Shown one piece after another: positions 24,925-33,424 of a stretch of 64,000 nucleotides of DNA. The number at the start of each line of letters is the position of its first letter. Position 1 is the stretch's first letter. The notes under the pieces are model-generated. The model was not told where the DNA came from and searched no databases. It saw only the letters and a list, made by a program, of their open reading frames with translations. Origin of the DNA: Cohnella hashimotonis. Its GTDB lineage: Bacteria > Bacillota > Bacilli > Paenibacillales > Paenibacillaceae. A program made the position numbers and the translations under genes. The stretch spans positions 5,704,001-5,768,000 of the forward strand of contig NZ_JAGRPV010000001.1 of the NCBI RefSeq assembly GCF_030014955.1. Reading direction: 5' to 3'.

Positions 24925-25938
24925 TTAATGATGAAGCGCCAACAGACGCTCGAGGCTGTCATCGATAAATTGGTTGTCTGCCTTGTTGATGCCGCGACCG
25001 GCAAAATGGCCCCAGATCGACTCAATCGGTTTAAAGACGGCATGCGGCATAAGCTCCGCTTCGTACTTGTTATCGTCCGCCGGGCAGAAAAGATCCGTGC
25101 TCCCCGGCATGACGTAGGCATGTGCCGTAATGCTCCTCAGCGCCTTCTCGAAATCCCCGTTATAGGCAGGGTTCGCACTAATATCTGCGCGTATGCCCGT
25201 CCCTAACATGGCGAGGACATTGTGCGGATCCATTTTCATAAAGCTATCTTCCCAGACGCCGGTCATAAAGTCCGCCACCGAGTCGAATCCCAGCTCGCGA
25301 TAAAGCCCCTCTCTGTAAAACGCCTGCGACAACCCCCATCCCGCATACACACGGCCAACGGCACGCATGTCGGCGGCGGTCAACTGGCCCAGCTTGCTTG
25401 AATCGAATCCGACTGCTGCCAAGAGCGGCGCTCTCACGCCCTCTAGGACCAAATACGTTTGAGGCCAAGTCTTGGCCATGCCGGCGATCGGCGCGATTCG
25501 TTCCACTATACCCGGATAACTCGCTCCCCACTGGAACGCTTGAATCCCTCCCAGGGACCATCCGACGACGAGCGCGATCTTTTGAATGCCGAACCTCTCC
25601 GTCACGAGCCGATGCTGGAATTGAACGTTGTCATAAACGGTAACCTGCGGGAAGTTGGCCTTGTCGAAAGGCGGTGGCGTGTTGGTCGGAGAGGAAGACA
25701 GCCCATTGCCCAGCAAATTCGGCACGATAATGAAATATTTCTGCGGATCCAGCGCCATGCCTTCTCCGATCAACCACTCATTCTGAACATGCTGATCGCC
25801 GAACGCAGTCGGATAGACGATGACATTGTCTTTCTTTTCGTTCAAACGGCCATACGTCTTATAAGCGAGAAAAGCGTCCGGCAGCGTCGCTCCCGACTGC
25901 AAAGTGACGTCACCCAAATCAAAAATCTCGTAGTCCAT
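24925..25938 (-). CDS. Alpha/beta hydrolase, homoserine O-acetyltransferase (MetX)-like
   Basis: 337 residues. Features of the MetX-like group: NVIVYPTAFGDQH near the N-terminus, PNLLGNGLSSSP for the oxyanion region, the nucleophile elbow VGWSLGGIQAFQW (catalytic Ser about 148) and a C-terminal WGHFAGRG histidine. The catalytic Asp is probably in STDLFCPADDN. True MetX enzymes acylate homoserine; this branch is often annotated simply as alpha/beta hydrolase and may act on another acyl substrate. ATG follows GGGAG. It is divergent from a LysR regulator (114-nt gap) that probably controls it, and it ends at a strong terminator. Confidence 0.85.
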   Translation of the reverse strand: MDYEIFDLGDVTLQSGATLPDAFLAYKTYGRLNEKKDNVIVYPTAFGDQHVQNEWLIGEGMALDPQKYFIIVPNLLGNGLSSSPTNTPPPFDKANFPQVTVYDNVQFQHRLVTERFGIQKIALVVGWSLGGIQAFQWGASYPGIVERIAPIAGMAKTWPQTYLVLEGVRAPLLAAVGFDSSKLGQLTAADMRAVGRVYAGWGLSQAFYREGLYRELGFDSVADFMTGVWEDSFMKMDPHNVLAMLGTGIRADISANPAYNGDFEKALRSITAHAYVMPGSTDLFCPADDNKYEAELMPHAVFKPIESIWGHFAGRGINKADNQFIDDSLERLLALHH

Positions 25939-26052
25939 CGTAAGATCGCTCCCTTCTTGTCGTTAGTATAAATCCGTGCTACGATCAATAAAAGTGAACA
26001 CAATTCAAAGTAATATTCATTTTTATTGAAAGTAAAAAGAGGTGGTCACACG

Positions 26053-26943
26053 ATGGAATTGCGCCAACTGAACACGTTCCGAACGGTCGCATCCACTTTA
26101 AATTTCAGCCGGGCCGCGGAAGCGCTGAACTACGTCCCCTCCAACGTTACGATGCAGATGAAGGCGTTAGAGGACGAGCTTGGCGTTCGTCTCTTCGATC
26201 GCCTGGGCAAGCAGCTTGTGCTTACGACGGAGGGCAAACGCTTTTTAACGCATGTGCAAGACGTTCTCGACAAAGTGGACGAAGCGCGCAGCGCGGTTCA
26301 TGACAATGAACATCTAACCGGCACCTTGACGGTGAGCGCCAATGAGGTCGTCTGTGCCTACCGGCTGCCGGCCGTCTTCAGACGGTTTCGTTCGCAATAT
26401 CCGGGCGTCCGTCTGATCTTCCGCTCCGTGCCGAATCAAGCGCTCAGGCAAGCGCTCTTCGACGGAGCTGCGGATGTCGTCTTTATACTGGACGAACCCG
26501 TTCGCTCAAGCGGACTCGCCGTCGAACCCTTGCTGGAAGAGACCTTCCGCCTGTTTGCCGCGCCGGACCATCCGCTCGCTGCACGAACCAAGCTGCAGCC
26601 GGACGATTTTCACCGAGAAGTTTTTCTGACGAATGAAAAAGGCTGTCCCTACCGCACCATGTTCGACCGCTCATTCGAGAAAGAGGGCATCGACAGCATC
26701 ACCTACCTGGAGTTTCAAAGTGCCGAGGCGATCAAACAATGCGCCATCTCGGGGATCGGCATCGCCTTTCTGCCGGAGATCGTGACGGAAGCCGAAGTCG
26801 CACGGGGCGAGCTCGTCGCGCTGCCGTGGCAAATTCCGGACTTGCGCGTGTACACGCAGATGCTGTGGCATAAAGACAAGTGGCTGTCGCCCATTATGAC
26901 GGGTTTCATAGAAGCGGTAAGGGAAGTTTCACCGAAGGCGTAG
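26053..26943 (+). CDS. LysR-family transcriptional regulator
   Basis: 296 residues. The N-terminal HTH (MELRQLNTFRTVASTLNFSR, then AAEALNYVPSNVTMQMKALE) and a periplasmic-binding-like effector domain (LTVSANEVVCAYRLPAVF) are clear. ATG 26053 has GAGGTGG upstream. Divergent arrangement with the MetX-like hydrolase is the classic LysR layout, suggesting it regulates that gene and itself. The inducer is unknown. Confidence 0.95.
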   Translation: MELRQLNTFRTVASTLNFSRAAEALNYVPSNVTMQMKALEDELGVRLFDRLGKQLVLTTEGKRFLTHVQDVLDKVDEARSAVHDNEHLTGTLTVSANEVVCAYRLPAVFRRFRSQYPGVRLIFRSVPNQALRQALFDGAADVVFILDEPVRSSGLAVEPLLEETFRLFAAPDHPLAARTKLQPDDFHREVFLTNEKGCPYRTMFDRSFEKEGIDSITYLEFQSAEAIKQCAISGIGIAFLPEIVTEAEVARGELVALPWQIPDLRVYTQMLWHKDKWLSPIMTGFIEAVREVSPKA

Positions 26944-27077
26944 TGCTCATTTCCGAGCATCCGAAATATCAACCACATAATCATCTACGTCGTAATCAAT
27001 GTAGTGTCGATTCCAAATTTGTCTGGTCTGGTCGTCACGACCGCCTGGATCATGATCCATATTGGAATCAAGCTATA

Positions 27078-29081
27078 CTACTGTGTCTGATCAATCGTCC
27101 CGATCGGCGGCCTTGGACCTGCATCCGTGAGGCCGACCTCGGCATCGTACGCATCGAAAATCTTGCGCGCGATCGGCGCCGCGCCCCAGCCGCCGTAGCC
27201 CCCATCAGGCACGATAACAGCGACAGCGAGCTTCGGCTTATCCTGCGGGGCGTAGGAAATAAAGACGGCGTTCTCGACGAACTTGCGCTTGCCGACGCCC
27301 TGCTGCTGGGACGTACCGGTCTTGCGATAGAAGTCATAACGCACGCCGTCGAAGCCTTCAACCTTGACCTGCGCCATGCCGTCTTCGATCGTTTTCCAAT
27401 ACGAATTCGGCAGCTTGATCTCGTTTAGCATCTCGGGCTTCATCGTCGTCATGACGTTGCCGTCCGCATCGGTCGTATGGTCGACTAGCATCGGCTTCAT
27501 CCGCTTACCGTGGCTGGCGAGCGTAGCGGCGTATTGGGCCAGCTGCAACGCCGTATACTTGCCCTGCTGGCCGAACGACGCGTAGATCATCGCCGACTGA
27601 GGGCTGTCCCGTGTCGCGCTTACGAAGTAATCCACAATGCCGGGCATTTCCAATGGCAGCCCGCTGCCAGTTTTCACCCCGAGTCCGAACTCCTTCATGT
27701 GCTTGTCCCAGATGTCGACGCTTTTTTTCTTATATTGCATATAAAGCGCGTTACCGACCATTTTCGCCATGTATGCGTTGGACGACTTGGCGATCGCCCT
27801 TGTAGGCGTGAGCGAACCGTTGTAGGCGCGTCCGGCATTCTGAACCTCAGCCTGATCATCGCGACCGAACTTGAAGTAACCCGGGTCCGTCCATGTAGTC
27901 GAGGGCGTGATGACCTTTTCCATCAACCCGGTCAGAATCGTCAACGGCTTCTGCGTCGAGCCCAGCGGCACAAGCGACGTCGGATGCTGCGAGCGTTCCT
28001 TGGGGTCCTTGTAAGGCGGAAATACTTCCCGGATCGCGCCATTGCCCATCGCAGCCGTGATCTCGTCCAGTTCCTCCTGGCTGATCCCGCCCTGCCAGAT
28101 ATTCGGATCATAATCCGGCATGCTCGCCATCGCCACAACCCTGCCGGTCTCCACCTCCATTGCGACCGCATATCCCGTCGTCGGCTGCGCATCTCTGAGC
28201 GTCTTGGCCGTCGAAGCGCGGGTCGTCGCGATCTGATCGAGAATGGCTTGCTGCGCAGTGAGCTGTACTTTGCGATTAATCGTCAGATACAGATTCTGCC
28301 CTTTGACCGGCTTCGTCAGCTTCATGTCGCCGACGATCCGGCTCGTGACGTCGATTTGATAAGATTTATAACCGTTAAGCCCCCGCAGCTCCTTCTGATA
28401 CATCAACTCGATGCCGTCGTAGCCGACCTCCTCCGAATCCAGATACTTAAGCGTGGGATCCGATTGATTCGCGTTGATTTCTTTGTAAAAATCCAGATTT
28501 TCCTTGGCTCCCTTCATCTTGTTCATATAGCCAACCAATTGTACGGCGACCCGGTCGGGAGTATATTGGCGAATGCTCTCCTCCACGATCTCCACGTCGG
28601 GATACTCGTCGCGGTGCTCGCTAAGATAGGCGATCTCTTCTTTTGACAGTTCCGATTTGATCCGCCGTTGCTGAAACGGCAGATGCGTTATGCCATCGAT
28701 GTCCATCGCCTCGATCACGTCCTCAGTCGTCATCGGCTTGGAACGCTCATCGCCTTTTTCGTTAAACAGCTTCACGAGTTTTGCAGCCAGCGCCTCCGCG
28801 GCTTTCTGCTTAAAACCTGTTTTGAAAGTAAAATACAGCGACTGCGTCGAGATCGAATAGGCGATCCGACGTCCCGCAGAATCGTAAATATTGCCGCGGA
28901 TGGGCGGGATGGATACGCCCTTCGTGATCATGCGCGTCTGGCGCTCCTGGAGACTCGGACCCTCGACGAGCTGCACATAAGCAAGACGCACGATTAGCCA
29001 GGAGAACAGGAAAAAGGTAACCATGAAAAAGACATTTAACCTGATACTGAATTGGCGACGGTTTTGAACTTCTTTTTTCAT
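27078..29081 (-). CDS. Class B penicillin-binding protein 2 (transpeptidase)
   Basis: 667 residues from ATG 29081 (GAGGAA upstream). A short cytoplasmic tail and one transmembrane helix (VFFMVTFFLFSWLIVRLAYV) are followed by the PBP dimer domain (RGNIYDSAGRRIAYS) and the transpeptidase domain. Active-site motifs: SXXK in PLGSTQKPL, SXN in AKSSNAYMAKM, KTG in FYRKTGTSQQ. It cross-links peptidoglycan outside the membrane; in Bacillales, proteins of this type (PbpA/PbpH) act in elongation or germination outgrowth. There is no shape-gene neighbour, so the role here is open. An in-frame extension to 29177 lacks a ribosome site. The gap 26944-27077 shows nothing notable. Confidence 0.93.
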   Translation of the reverse strand: MKKEVQNRRQFSIRLNVFFMVTFFLFSWLIVRLAYVQLVEGPSLQERQTRMITKGVSIPPIRGNIYDSAGRRIAYSISTQSLYFTFKTGFKQKAAEALAAKLVKLFNEKGDERSKPMTTEDVIEAMDIDGITHLPFQQRRIKSELSKEEIAYLSEHRDEYPDVEIVEESIRQYTPDRVAVQLVGYMNKMKGAKENLDFYKEINANQSDPTLKYLDSEEVGYDGIELMYQKELRGLNGYKSYQIDVTSRIVGDMKLTKPVKGQNLYLTINRKVQLTAQQAILDQIATTRASTAKTLRDAQPTTGYAVAMEVETGRVVAMASMPDYDPNIWQGGISQEELDEITAAMGNGAIREVFPPYKDPKERSQHPTSLVPLGSTQKPLTILTGLMEKVITPSTTWTDPGYFKFGRDDQAEVQNAGRAYNGSLTPTRAIAKSSNAYMAKMVGNALYMQYKKKSVDIWDKHMKEFGLGVKTGSGLPLEMPGIVDYFVSATRDSPQSAMIYASFGQQGKYTALQLAQYAATLASHGKRMKPMLVDHTTDADGNVMTTMKPEMLNEIKLPNSYWKTIEDGMAQVKVEGFDGVRYDFYRKTGTSQQQGVGKRKFVENAVFISYAPQDKPKLAVAVIVPDGGYGGWGAAPIARKIFDAYDAEVGLTDAGPRPPIGTIDQTQ

Positions 29082-29200
29082 TCGTTCCTCGGTTTTATGG
29101 TCAACTTCATTCCGCCATTGGATACCCACCCTTATATTGTCATATATTGAGACGAATCCCTTTTTAGAGAGGTTCAATCTTTATTCAAAGATTTTCGAAA

Positions 29201-29358
29201 ATGGCATTGACGTCCACATTCACGAGCTTGAACCTGCCTGTCAAAAACGCAGCGCATCGAAGGCGTTCTTCACCGGACTCGATTCGCGCTCAACCCGCAA
29301 TTCCTCGACAATAAGAGCCGGGAAAAAGTCGATGAAATCGTGAATACTGCGGTCTCTG
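29201..29358 (+). pseudogene. Decayed, internally deleted copy of the VOC gene at 30602
   Basis: From ATG 29201 the sequence follows the functional VOC gene (30602 on) almost base for base through the first 110 nt, but with two single-base losses (near 29251 and 29280) that shift the frame. After CAACCCGCAATTCC it jumps to the part equivalent to about 30850, ending near GGTCTCTGAGG. About 120 nt of the middle are therefore missing. It cannot make the protein. It lies between the penicillin-binding protein and the PH-domain gene. Confidence 0.85.
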
Positions 29359-29423
29359 AGGAAGGTTTTAGCGAGATTGCGCCGAATTGTGTATCCATCT
29401 CATCCCTAAGGTGGTCATCGTTT

Positions 29424-29849
29424 ATGGGTCTTTTCAGCGGATTGTTCAACAACTATTCTGAGGTGTCGGTCCAGGAGCTGCAGGAGAAATACGGTGCTTT
29501 TCTGACGCCGAACGAGACGATTCAGACCGGCTTCAAGCTGATTCGGGACGCCTTCGTGTTCACGGAGGAACGGCTGATTCTAATCGACCATCAAGGCGTG
29601 ACCGGCAGCAAAACAAGAGTCGTGTCGATTCATCTGGACGCGATCTACGAGGTGACGATGGAGACGGCGGGCACCGGATTCGACGACTGCGAAGTGACGA
29701 TCCACTATATTACTTCCCCTTACCACAAGAGCAACAATATTTCAGTCTCGTCGTACAAATTTGAGTTCGGCAAAAAATTTAACGCAAAGCCGATCTACAC
29801 GACCTTGATGTCCATCGCCCTTGCCAATAACAAGCGGTTGAACGGTTGA
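29424..29849 (+). CDS. Bacterial PH-domain protein (YvbH/DUF1696-like)
   Basis: 141 residues opening MGLFSGLFNNYSEVSVQELQ. The pattern FKLIRDAFVFTEERLILIDHQG followed by KTRVVSIHLDAIYEV fits the bacterial pleckstrin-homology group found in Bacillus YvbH-like proteins. These are small cytosolic or membrane-associated proteins of unclear role. ATG 29424 follows AAGGTGG; the in-frame extension to 29340 overlaps the VOC pseudogene and is rejected. A terminator follows after 22 nt, so the gene is a single unit. Confidence 0.85.
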   Translation: MGLFSGLFNNYSEVSVQELQEKYGAFLTPNETIQTGFKLIRDAFVFTEERLILIDHQGVTGSKTRVVSIHLDAIYEVTMETAGTGFDDCEVTIHYITSPYHKSNNISVSSYKFEFGKKFNAKPIYTTLMSIALANNKRLNG

Positions 29850-29871
29850 CGCTCGGCCATATACATTTCGA

Positions 29872-29906
29872 AAAGGCTCAGGTTCCCTAAGGATCCTGAG
29901 CCTTTT
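29872..29906 (+). terminator. Terminator after the PH-domain gene
   Basis: AAAGGCTCAGG (29872-29882) pairs with CCTGAGCCTTT (29895-29905), followed by a T-run. Symmetric A and T runs mean it could work in both directions. Confidence 0.88.
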
Positions 29907-30128
29907 TATTTCTACGACGCCCGACTCGCAGCGCCTCGTAAAGCTCAAGAAAGTCCGCTTTCAAATCAATTGTAATAGGATACTAAATCGCTTCGATGAG
30001 CGTTGTATAGGGCTTTCCACATCCGCAGACTTGCAACCTCGATTGTTCTGGAAACGTCTAGTAGAAATGAACAGCTTCTTCATAGAGAGACTGTCTTACA
30101 AGCTGGAAATTAAATAGGCGGTGTCCAA

Positions 30129-30430
30129 ATGAAAACATGGATCTTCAGTCTCCTCCTCCTCAGCTTGCTCCTCCTTCTCGGTTGTGGGCAACGTCCTAAT
30201 GAACAAGCCAACTCCCCTGCCGCGCTTCCTCAGCAATCGGAGACAAGCGGCCATACCGCAGCGGCAGACCTGGTCCCAAGCTCCGAACCAACCAGCGAGC
30301 GTTATCCCGCAGATCCTTACGGAATCAAGGTGAACGAAACGATCCTATTAGAGAGACCTTTGATTTTATGCGTTTCGTGGTCAAAGACGGACTCATCGTG
30401 CAGATCAAGATCTTTCATCTGATCCCCTGA
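30129..30430 (+). pseudogene. Short lipoprotein gene, probably frameshifted near 30350
   Basis: The frame from ATG 30129 encodes a lipoprotein signal (LLLLSLLLLLGC) and a Gln/Ser/Pro-rich spacer, then ends after 97 residues in an unlikely tail (CVSWSKTDSSCRSRSF). Near 30350 the +1 frame takes over with a more protein-like reading, ETFDFMRFVVKDGLIVQIKI, ending at 30430. A one-base indel around 30345-30355 would join them into a protein of about 100 residues. A natural variant or a sequencing error is equally possible. The gap 30431-30601 shows nothing recognisable. Confidence 0.5.
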
Positions 30431-30601
30431 GAAAAAAAATGCCTGCGCTATGGGCAAATATGGATGGCATTTATACCAAATTATTTTTAAAATTCGATCT
30501 TCCCACGCAACCACACCGATGAATTCCCGAATCGGCTGTCGTCTAATTATACGTAGACTCAACGACAACCAAAAATTCACTTAACGATGGGGTGTATGAA
30601 A

Positions 30602-31018
30602 ATGGCATTAACGTCCACATTCACGAGCTTGAACCTGCCTGTTAAAAACGTAGCACAATCGAAGGCGTTCTTCACCGGAATCGGATTCGCGCTCAACCCG
30701 CAATTCCCCGATAGCGAGAACTCGGTAGCCATCGTCATCGGCGACAATCTGCAAGTCATGCTGATCGCTGATTCATTCTTTAACACGCTCACGGAGAGGG
30801 AATCCGTCGATACGAGCAAGTATTCGCAGTTCACGATCGCACTCGCCTTCGAGAGCCGGGAAAAGGTTGATGAAATCGTAAATACCGCGGTCTCCCTGGG
30901 CGGGAAGCTGCACGCTGAACCTGAGGATCATGGGTTTATGTATCATTGGGGTTTTGTGGACTTGGACGGCCACCTGTGGGCGATCAACTACATGAACGCG
31001 GATGCGGCTCAAGGTTAA
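30602..31018 (+). CDS. VOC-family (glyoxalase/extradiol-like) protein
   Basis: 138 residues with the vicinal-oxygen-chelate pattern: FTSLNLPVKNVAQSKAFFTG at the start, GDNLQVMLI in the middle, and FMYHWGFVDLDGHLWAI at the end, the last matching the second metal-binding half. It resembles the group of lactoylglutathione lyase-like proteins often linked to stress or antibiotic tolerance, but no substrate is proposed. ATG 30602 has GGGGTG 7 nt upstream. A truncated copy sits 1.4 kb upstream at 29201-29358, so a segmental duplication has occurred here. The 225-nt gap after it shows no feature. Confidence 0.88.
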   Translation: MALTSTFTSLNLPVKNVAQSKAFFTGIGFALNPQFPDSENSVAIVIGDNLQVMLIADSFFNTLTERESVDTSKYSQFTIALAFESREKVDEIVNTAVSLGGKLHAEPEDHGFMYHWGFVDLDGHLWAINYMNADAAQG

Positions 31019-31243
31019 GGATAACGAAGCGCACGATTCGTATTTGGTTTTAAAATGAAAGCCCCTGGGCGCTTGATATGCTCTCTGTACAGTAGACAGG
31101 CGAAATAATAAAAAGCCTACAGCTGTATGGAGGCATATCATCTTCATTTAGCGGTCCTTAGAATGGTTTGATACTGCGTGATGCTTGTACCCTCGTCGGC
31201 GTTCAACTAGGTCACCCACTTTTCGACCTGCGGGATTATACGC

Positions 31244-31678
31244 CTATTCGTTTGCAAGCACGATTTTTCTTTCCTTTCCACGAAGAACTGCAGGATCCAG
31301 CACGACCTTAAGCGGTTTGCCGGCTTCGATACGTTGGCTTGAAGGTGCAGCGATAAAGGAAATGGCGCTGATGCGCGTTCCTCTCGCTTCAATCCGGACT
31401 TCCCGCCTTCGTGCATAGTTTCCATCTAACCAGTAATGATCTGGACGCTCTACGATGTACACATAGCTTCTCCCTTGCTCCTCTGCGATAGATCCATTTT
31501 GAACAGTCATCTTTTGCAGGACGCCATCCATATATTGCGATTCGACTGTGCCTGCTTCTACGCGCACCGCCAGCAGATCCGAATACTTCACCACGAGTGC
31601 CCCGCAGAGGATAAGTACCAGCATTCCTGCGCCGATTAGCGAAGCCGTTTTCCGATACCTGCCCACATTCGACTCCAT
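31244..31678 (-). CDS. Hypothetical membrane-anchored protein in the second sugar ABC operon
   Basis: 144 residues. One N-terminal helix (SLIGAGMLVLILCGALVVKY) anchors an external domain of about 110 residues with alternating short strands (VRVEAGTVESQYMDGVLQKM; GRSYVYIVERPDHYW), which looks like a beta-barrel or adaptor-like fold. The start ATG overlaps the stop of the upstream permease (TAATG), showing translational coupling. This position as last gene of a transporter operon is unusual; it may monitor or assist the transporter. No family recognised. Confidence 0.75.
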   Translation of the reverse strand: MESNVGRYRKTASLIGAGMLVLILCGALVVKYSDLLAVRVEAGTVESQYMDGVLQKMTVQNGSIAEEQGRSYVYIVERPDHYWLDGNYARRREVRIEARGTRISAISFIAAPSSQRIEAGKPLKVVLDPAVLRGKERKIVLANE

Positions 31679-32544
31679 TACCCGTCCCGCTTCCTTCCAT
31701 CTTTAAATATCGCTTGCATGCCCTGAATAATCTGTTCATAGAAAATCGAATACGCGATTAGAACGGGCACTAAAAACACAAGGGAAGGAACAAAGGCCTC
31801 GCCGGGTTGGACCTCGATCGATTGCCGAATGAGTATCGATAAAGGCATAAGCTGCATATCGGTCAGAAAAAATACAGGCTGCTCAATCATGTTCCACGAA
31901 TCGATGATCTGTATCAACGCAATCGAACCTATACCGCTCTTCGTCAGCGGAACGACAATATGCCAAACCAGCCGCCACCAGTTCGCCCCATCCATTTTGC
32001 CGGCTTCGATAAAAGCATGCGGGATCCGCACTAAAAACAGATAAAGCAAAACAGCCGAGAATGGAATGAACCACTGCGGCAGCAGGAGACCCATCGGGTG
32101 GTTCAACAGGCCCAGCGCGTGCAGCGTCAGGTATGAAGGCACGACGGTCACTTGAAACGGCATGAGCATGAGGATCAGATATAAGGAAAGGACAAAGGCT
32201 CTCCCCTTCACACGAAGCAATGCCAGCGATACAGCCGCAGGAAAAGCCAATATCATCTGCCCCGCTGCGATGCCTGCGCTGTATAAAAAGGAGTTTAAAA
32301 AAGCGCCAGCCAGCTTGGAGCTTCCGGTTGTCACGCGAACGAACTCTCTAAGATCGAATGCACGAATAAATATTGTCCCTTGACCGTTTACGCCGCTTAT
32401 TTGATTGATCGTCGACTCTACTTGAACCGGATCCGCCAAAGCGTAGTTCACAAGGATTAAACATGGAATAAATAAAACGAAAACCACCAAACTTATTCCT
32501 GTCGCCTGGAGCGCTCTGCGCCCTCTAGCGAGACGAATATTCAA
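31678..32544 (-). CDS. Carbohydrate ABC transporter permease (MalG/AraQ type)
   Basis: 288 residues with about six helices and the EAA loop FIEAGKMDGANWWRLVWHIV. The C-terminus (IFYEQIIQGMQAIFKDG) is typical of MalG-like permeases. The start is taken as TTG 32544 with GAGGAG 8 nt upstream; GTG 32553 lies on top of that site. It follows the MalF-type permease by 31 nt and is coupled to the next gene by a one-base stop/start overlap. No ATPase is encoded nearby. Confidence 0.9.
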   Translation of the reverse strand: MNIRLARGRRALQATGISLVVFVLFIPCLILVNYALADPVQVESTINQISGVNGQGTIFIRAFDLREFVRVTTGSSKLAGAFLNSFLYSAGIAAGQMILAFPAAVSLALLRVKGRAFVLSLYLILMLMPFQVTVVPSYLTLHALGLLNHPMGLLLPQWFIPFSAVLLYLFLVRIPHAFIEAGKMDGANWWRLVWHIVVPLTKSGIGSIALIQIIDSWNMIEQPVFFLTDMQLMPLSILIRQSIEVQPGEAFVPSLVFLVPVLIAYSIFYEQIIQGMQAIFKDGRKRDG

Positions 32545-32575
32545 TGTCAGCACTCCTCATCCCGGATATCGGATA

Positions 32576-33424
32576 TTACGGCTCATAAGCGGATCGATTC
32601 ATTCGAACGAGGAGTAGAATCAGAAGCGCCGCGACTGCAGCCGTCAATGTAGATGAAGCGACCAGGCGATTCAGGTTCAATTGTATAAAGTTGTTATTCA
32701 TAAAGTGCTGGACGAGATAAATCGATCGGGGCGGATAGGCGCCGAACATCGCGTACGCTTCCTTGTATATTTTGAAGTTATAAAAAAAGCCGAGCAGCGC
32801 GATGAAGCTGAGCTCCGGCAGCAGCAGCGGGATCGTGATCCATCGGGTCTTGCGCATGAACGACGCACCATCGATTGCAGCCGCCTCGTATAGATCACCG
32901 GGTATCGCCTGAAGTCCGCCGAGCAGAATCAATATCGGATAGGCACAGTACTTGATCAGAAAAAAACTGACGAGCGGGACAAACAACCAGTTCCCATCCA
33001 GCCAATTGATGAGAAGCCCGCCGAATATCTCATGGATAACCCGATTCACGATGCCGGAATTGCCGAATAGCAGCGTCCAGCTGTAGGCAATGGATGCCGT
33101 AGGAATCGCGTAATAAAGCACGAATGAATGCAGCAGCCATATGCTGCCCCGAATGGCATTGTGCACGGACAACGCCACAGCCATGGCCAACACCACATGT
33201 AGCGGCACTGTCAGACAGGTAAATAACAAAGTGTTGAGGACCGCGACTTGGAAAGCGGCGTTATGAAAAAGTTCCGAATAATTTGAAAATCCCAGCCCCG
33301 ATGCATCATTGAAACTGCGAATGACGCTCCAAAGGAAAGGATACAAATAAAATACGACAACTCCCCCTAAATGGGGGAGCAAGATCAGCCAGCCGATCCA
33401 AAAGCCTTTCGTCCGCTTATTCAT
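32576..33424 (-). CDS. Sugar ABC transporter permease (MalF/UgpA type)
   Basis: 282 residues, six predicted helices, EAA loop LYEAAAIDGASFMRKTRWIT, and opening WLILLPHLGGVVVFYLYPFL typical of MalF-like subunits. The ATG lies inside the end of the upstream binding-protein gene (8-nt overlap), so they are translationally coupled. It forms a heterodimer with the product of 31678-32544. Substrate unknown. Confidence 0.92.
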   Translation of the reverse strand: MNKRTKGFWIGWLILLPHLGGVVVFYLYPFLWSVIRSFNDASGLGFSNYSELFHNAAFQVAVLNTLLFTCLTVPLHVVLAMAVALSVHNAIRGSIWLLHSFVLYYAIPTASIAYSWTLLFGNSGIVNRVIHEIFGGLLINWLDGNWLFVPLVSFFLIKYCAYPILILLGGLQAIPGDLYEAAAIDGASFMRKTRWITIPLLLPELSFIALLGFFYNFKIYKEAYAMFGAYPPRSIYLVQHFMNNNFIQLNLNRLVASSTLTAAVAALLILLLVRMNRSAYEP

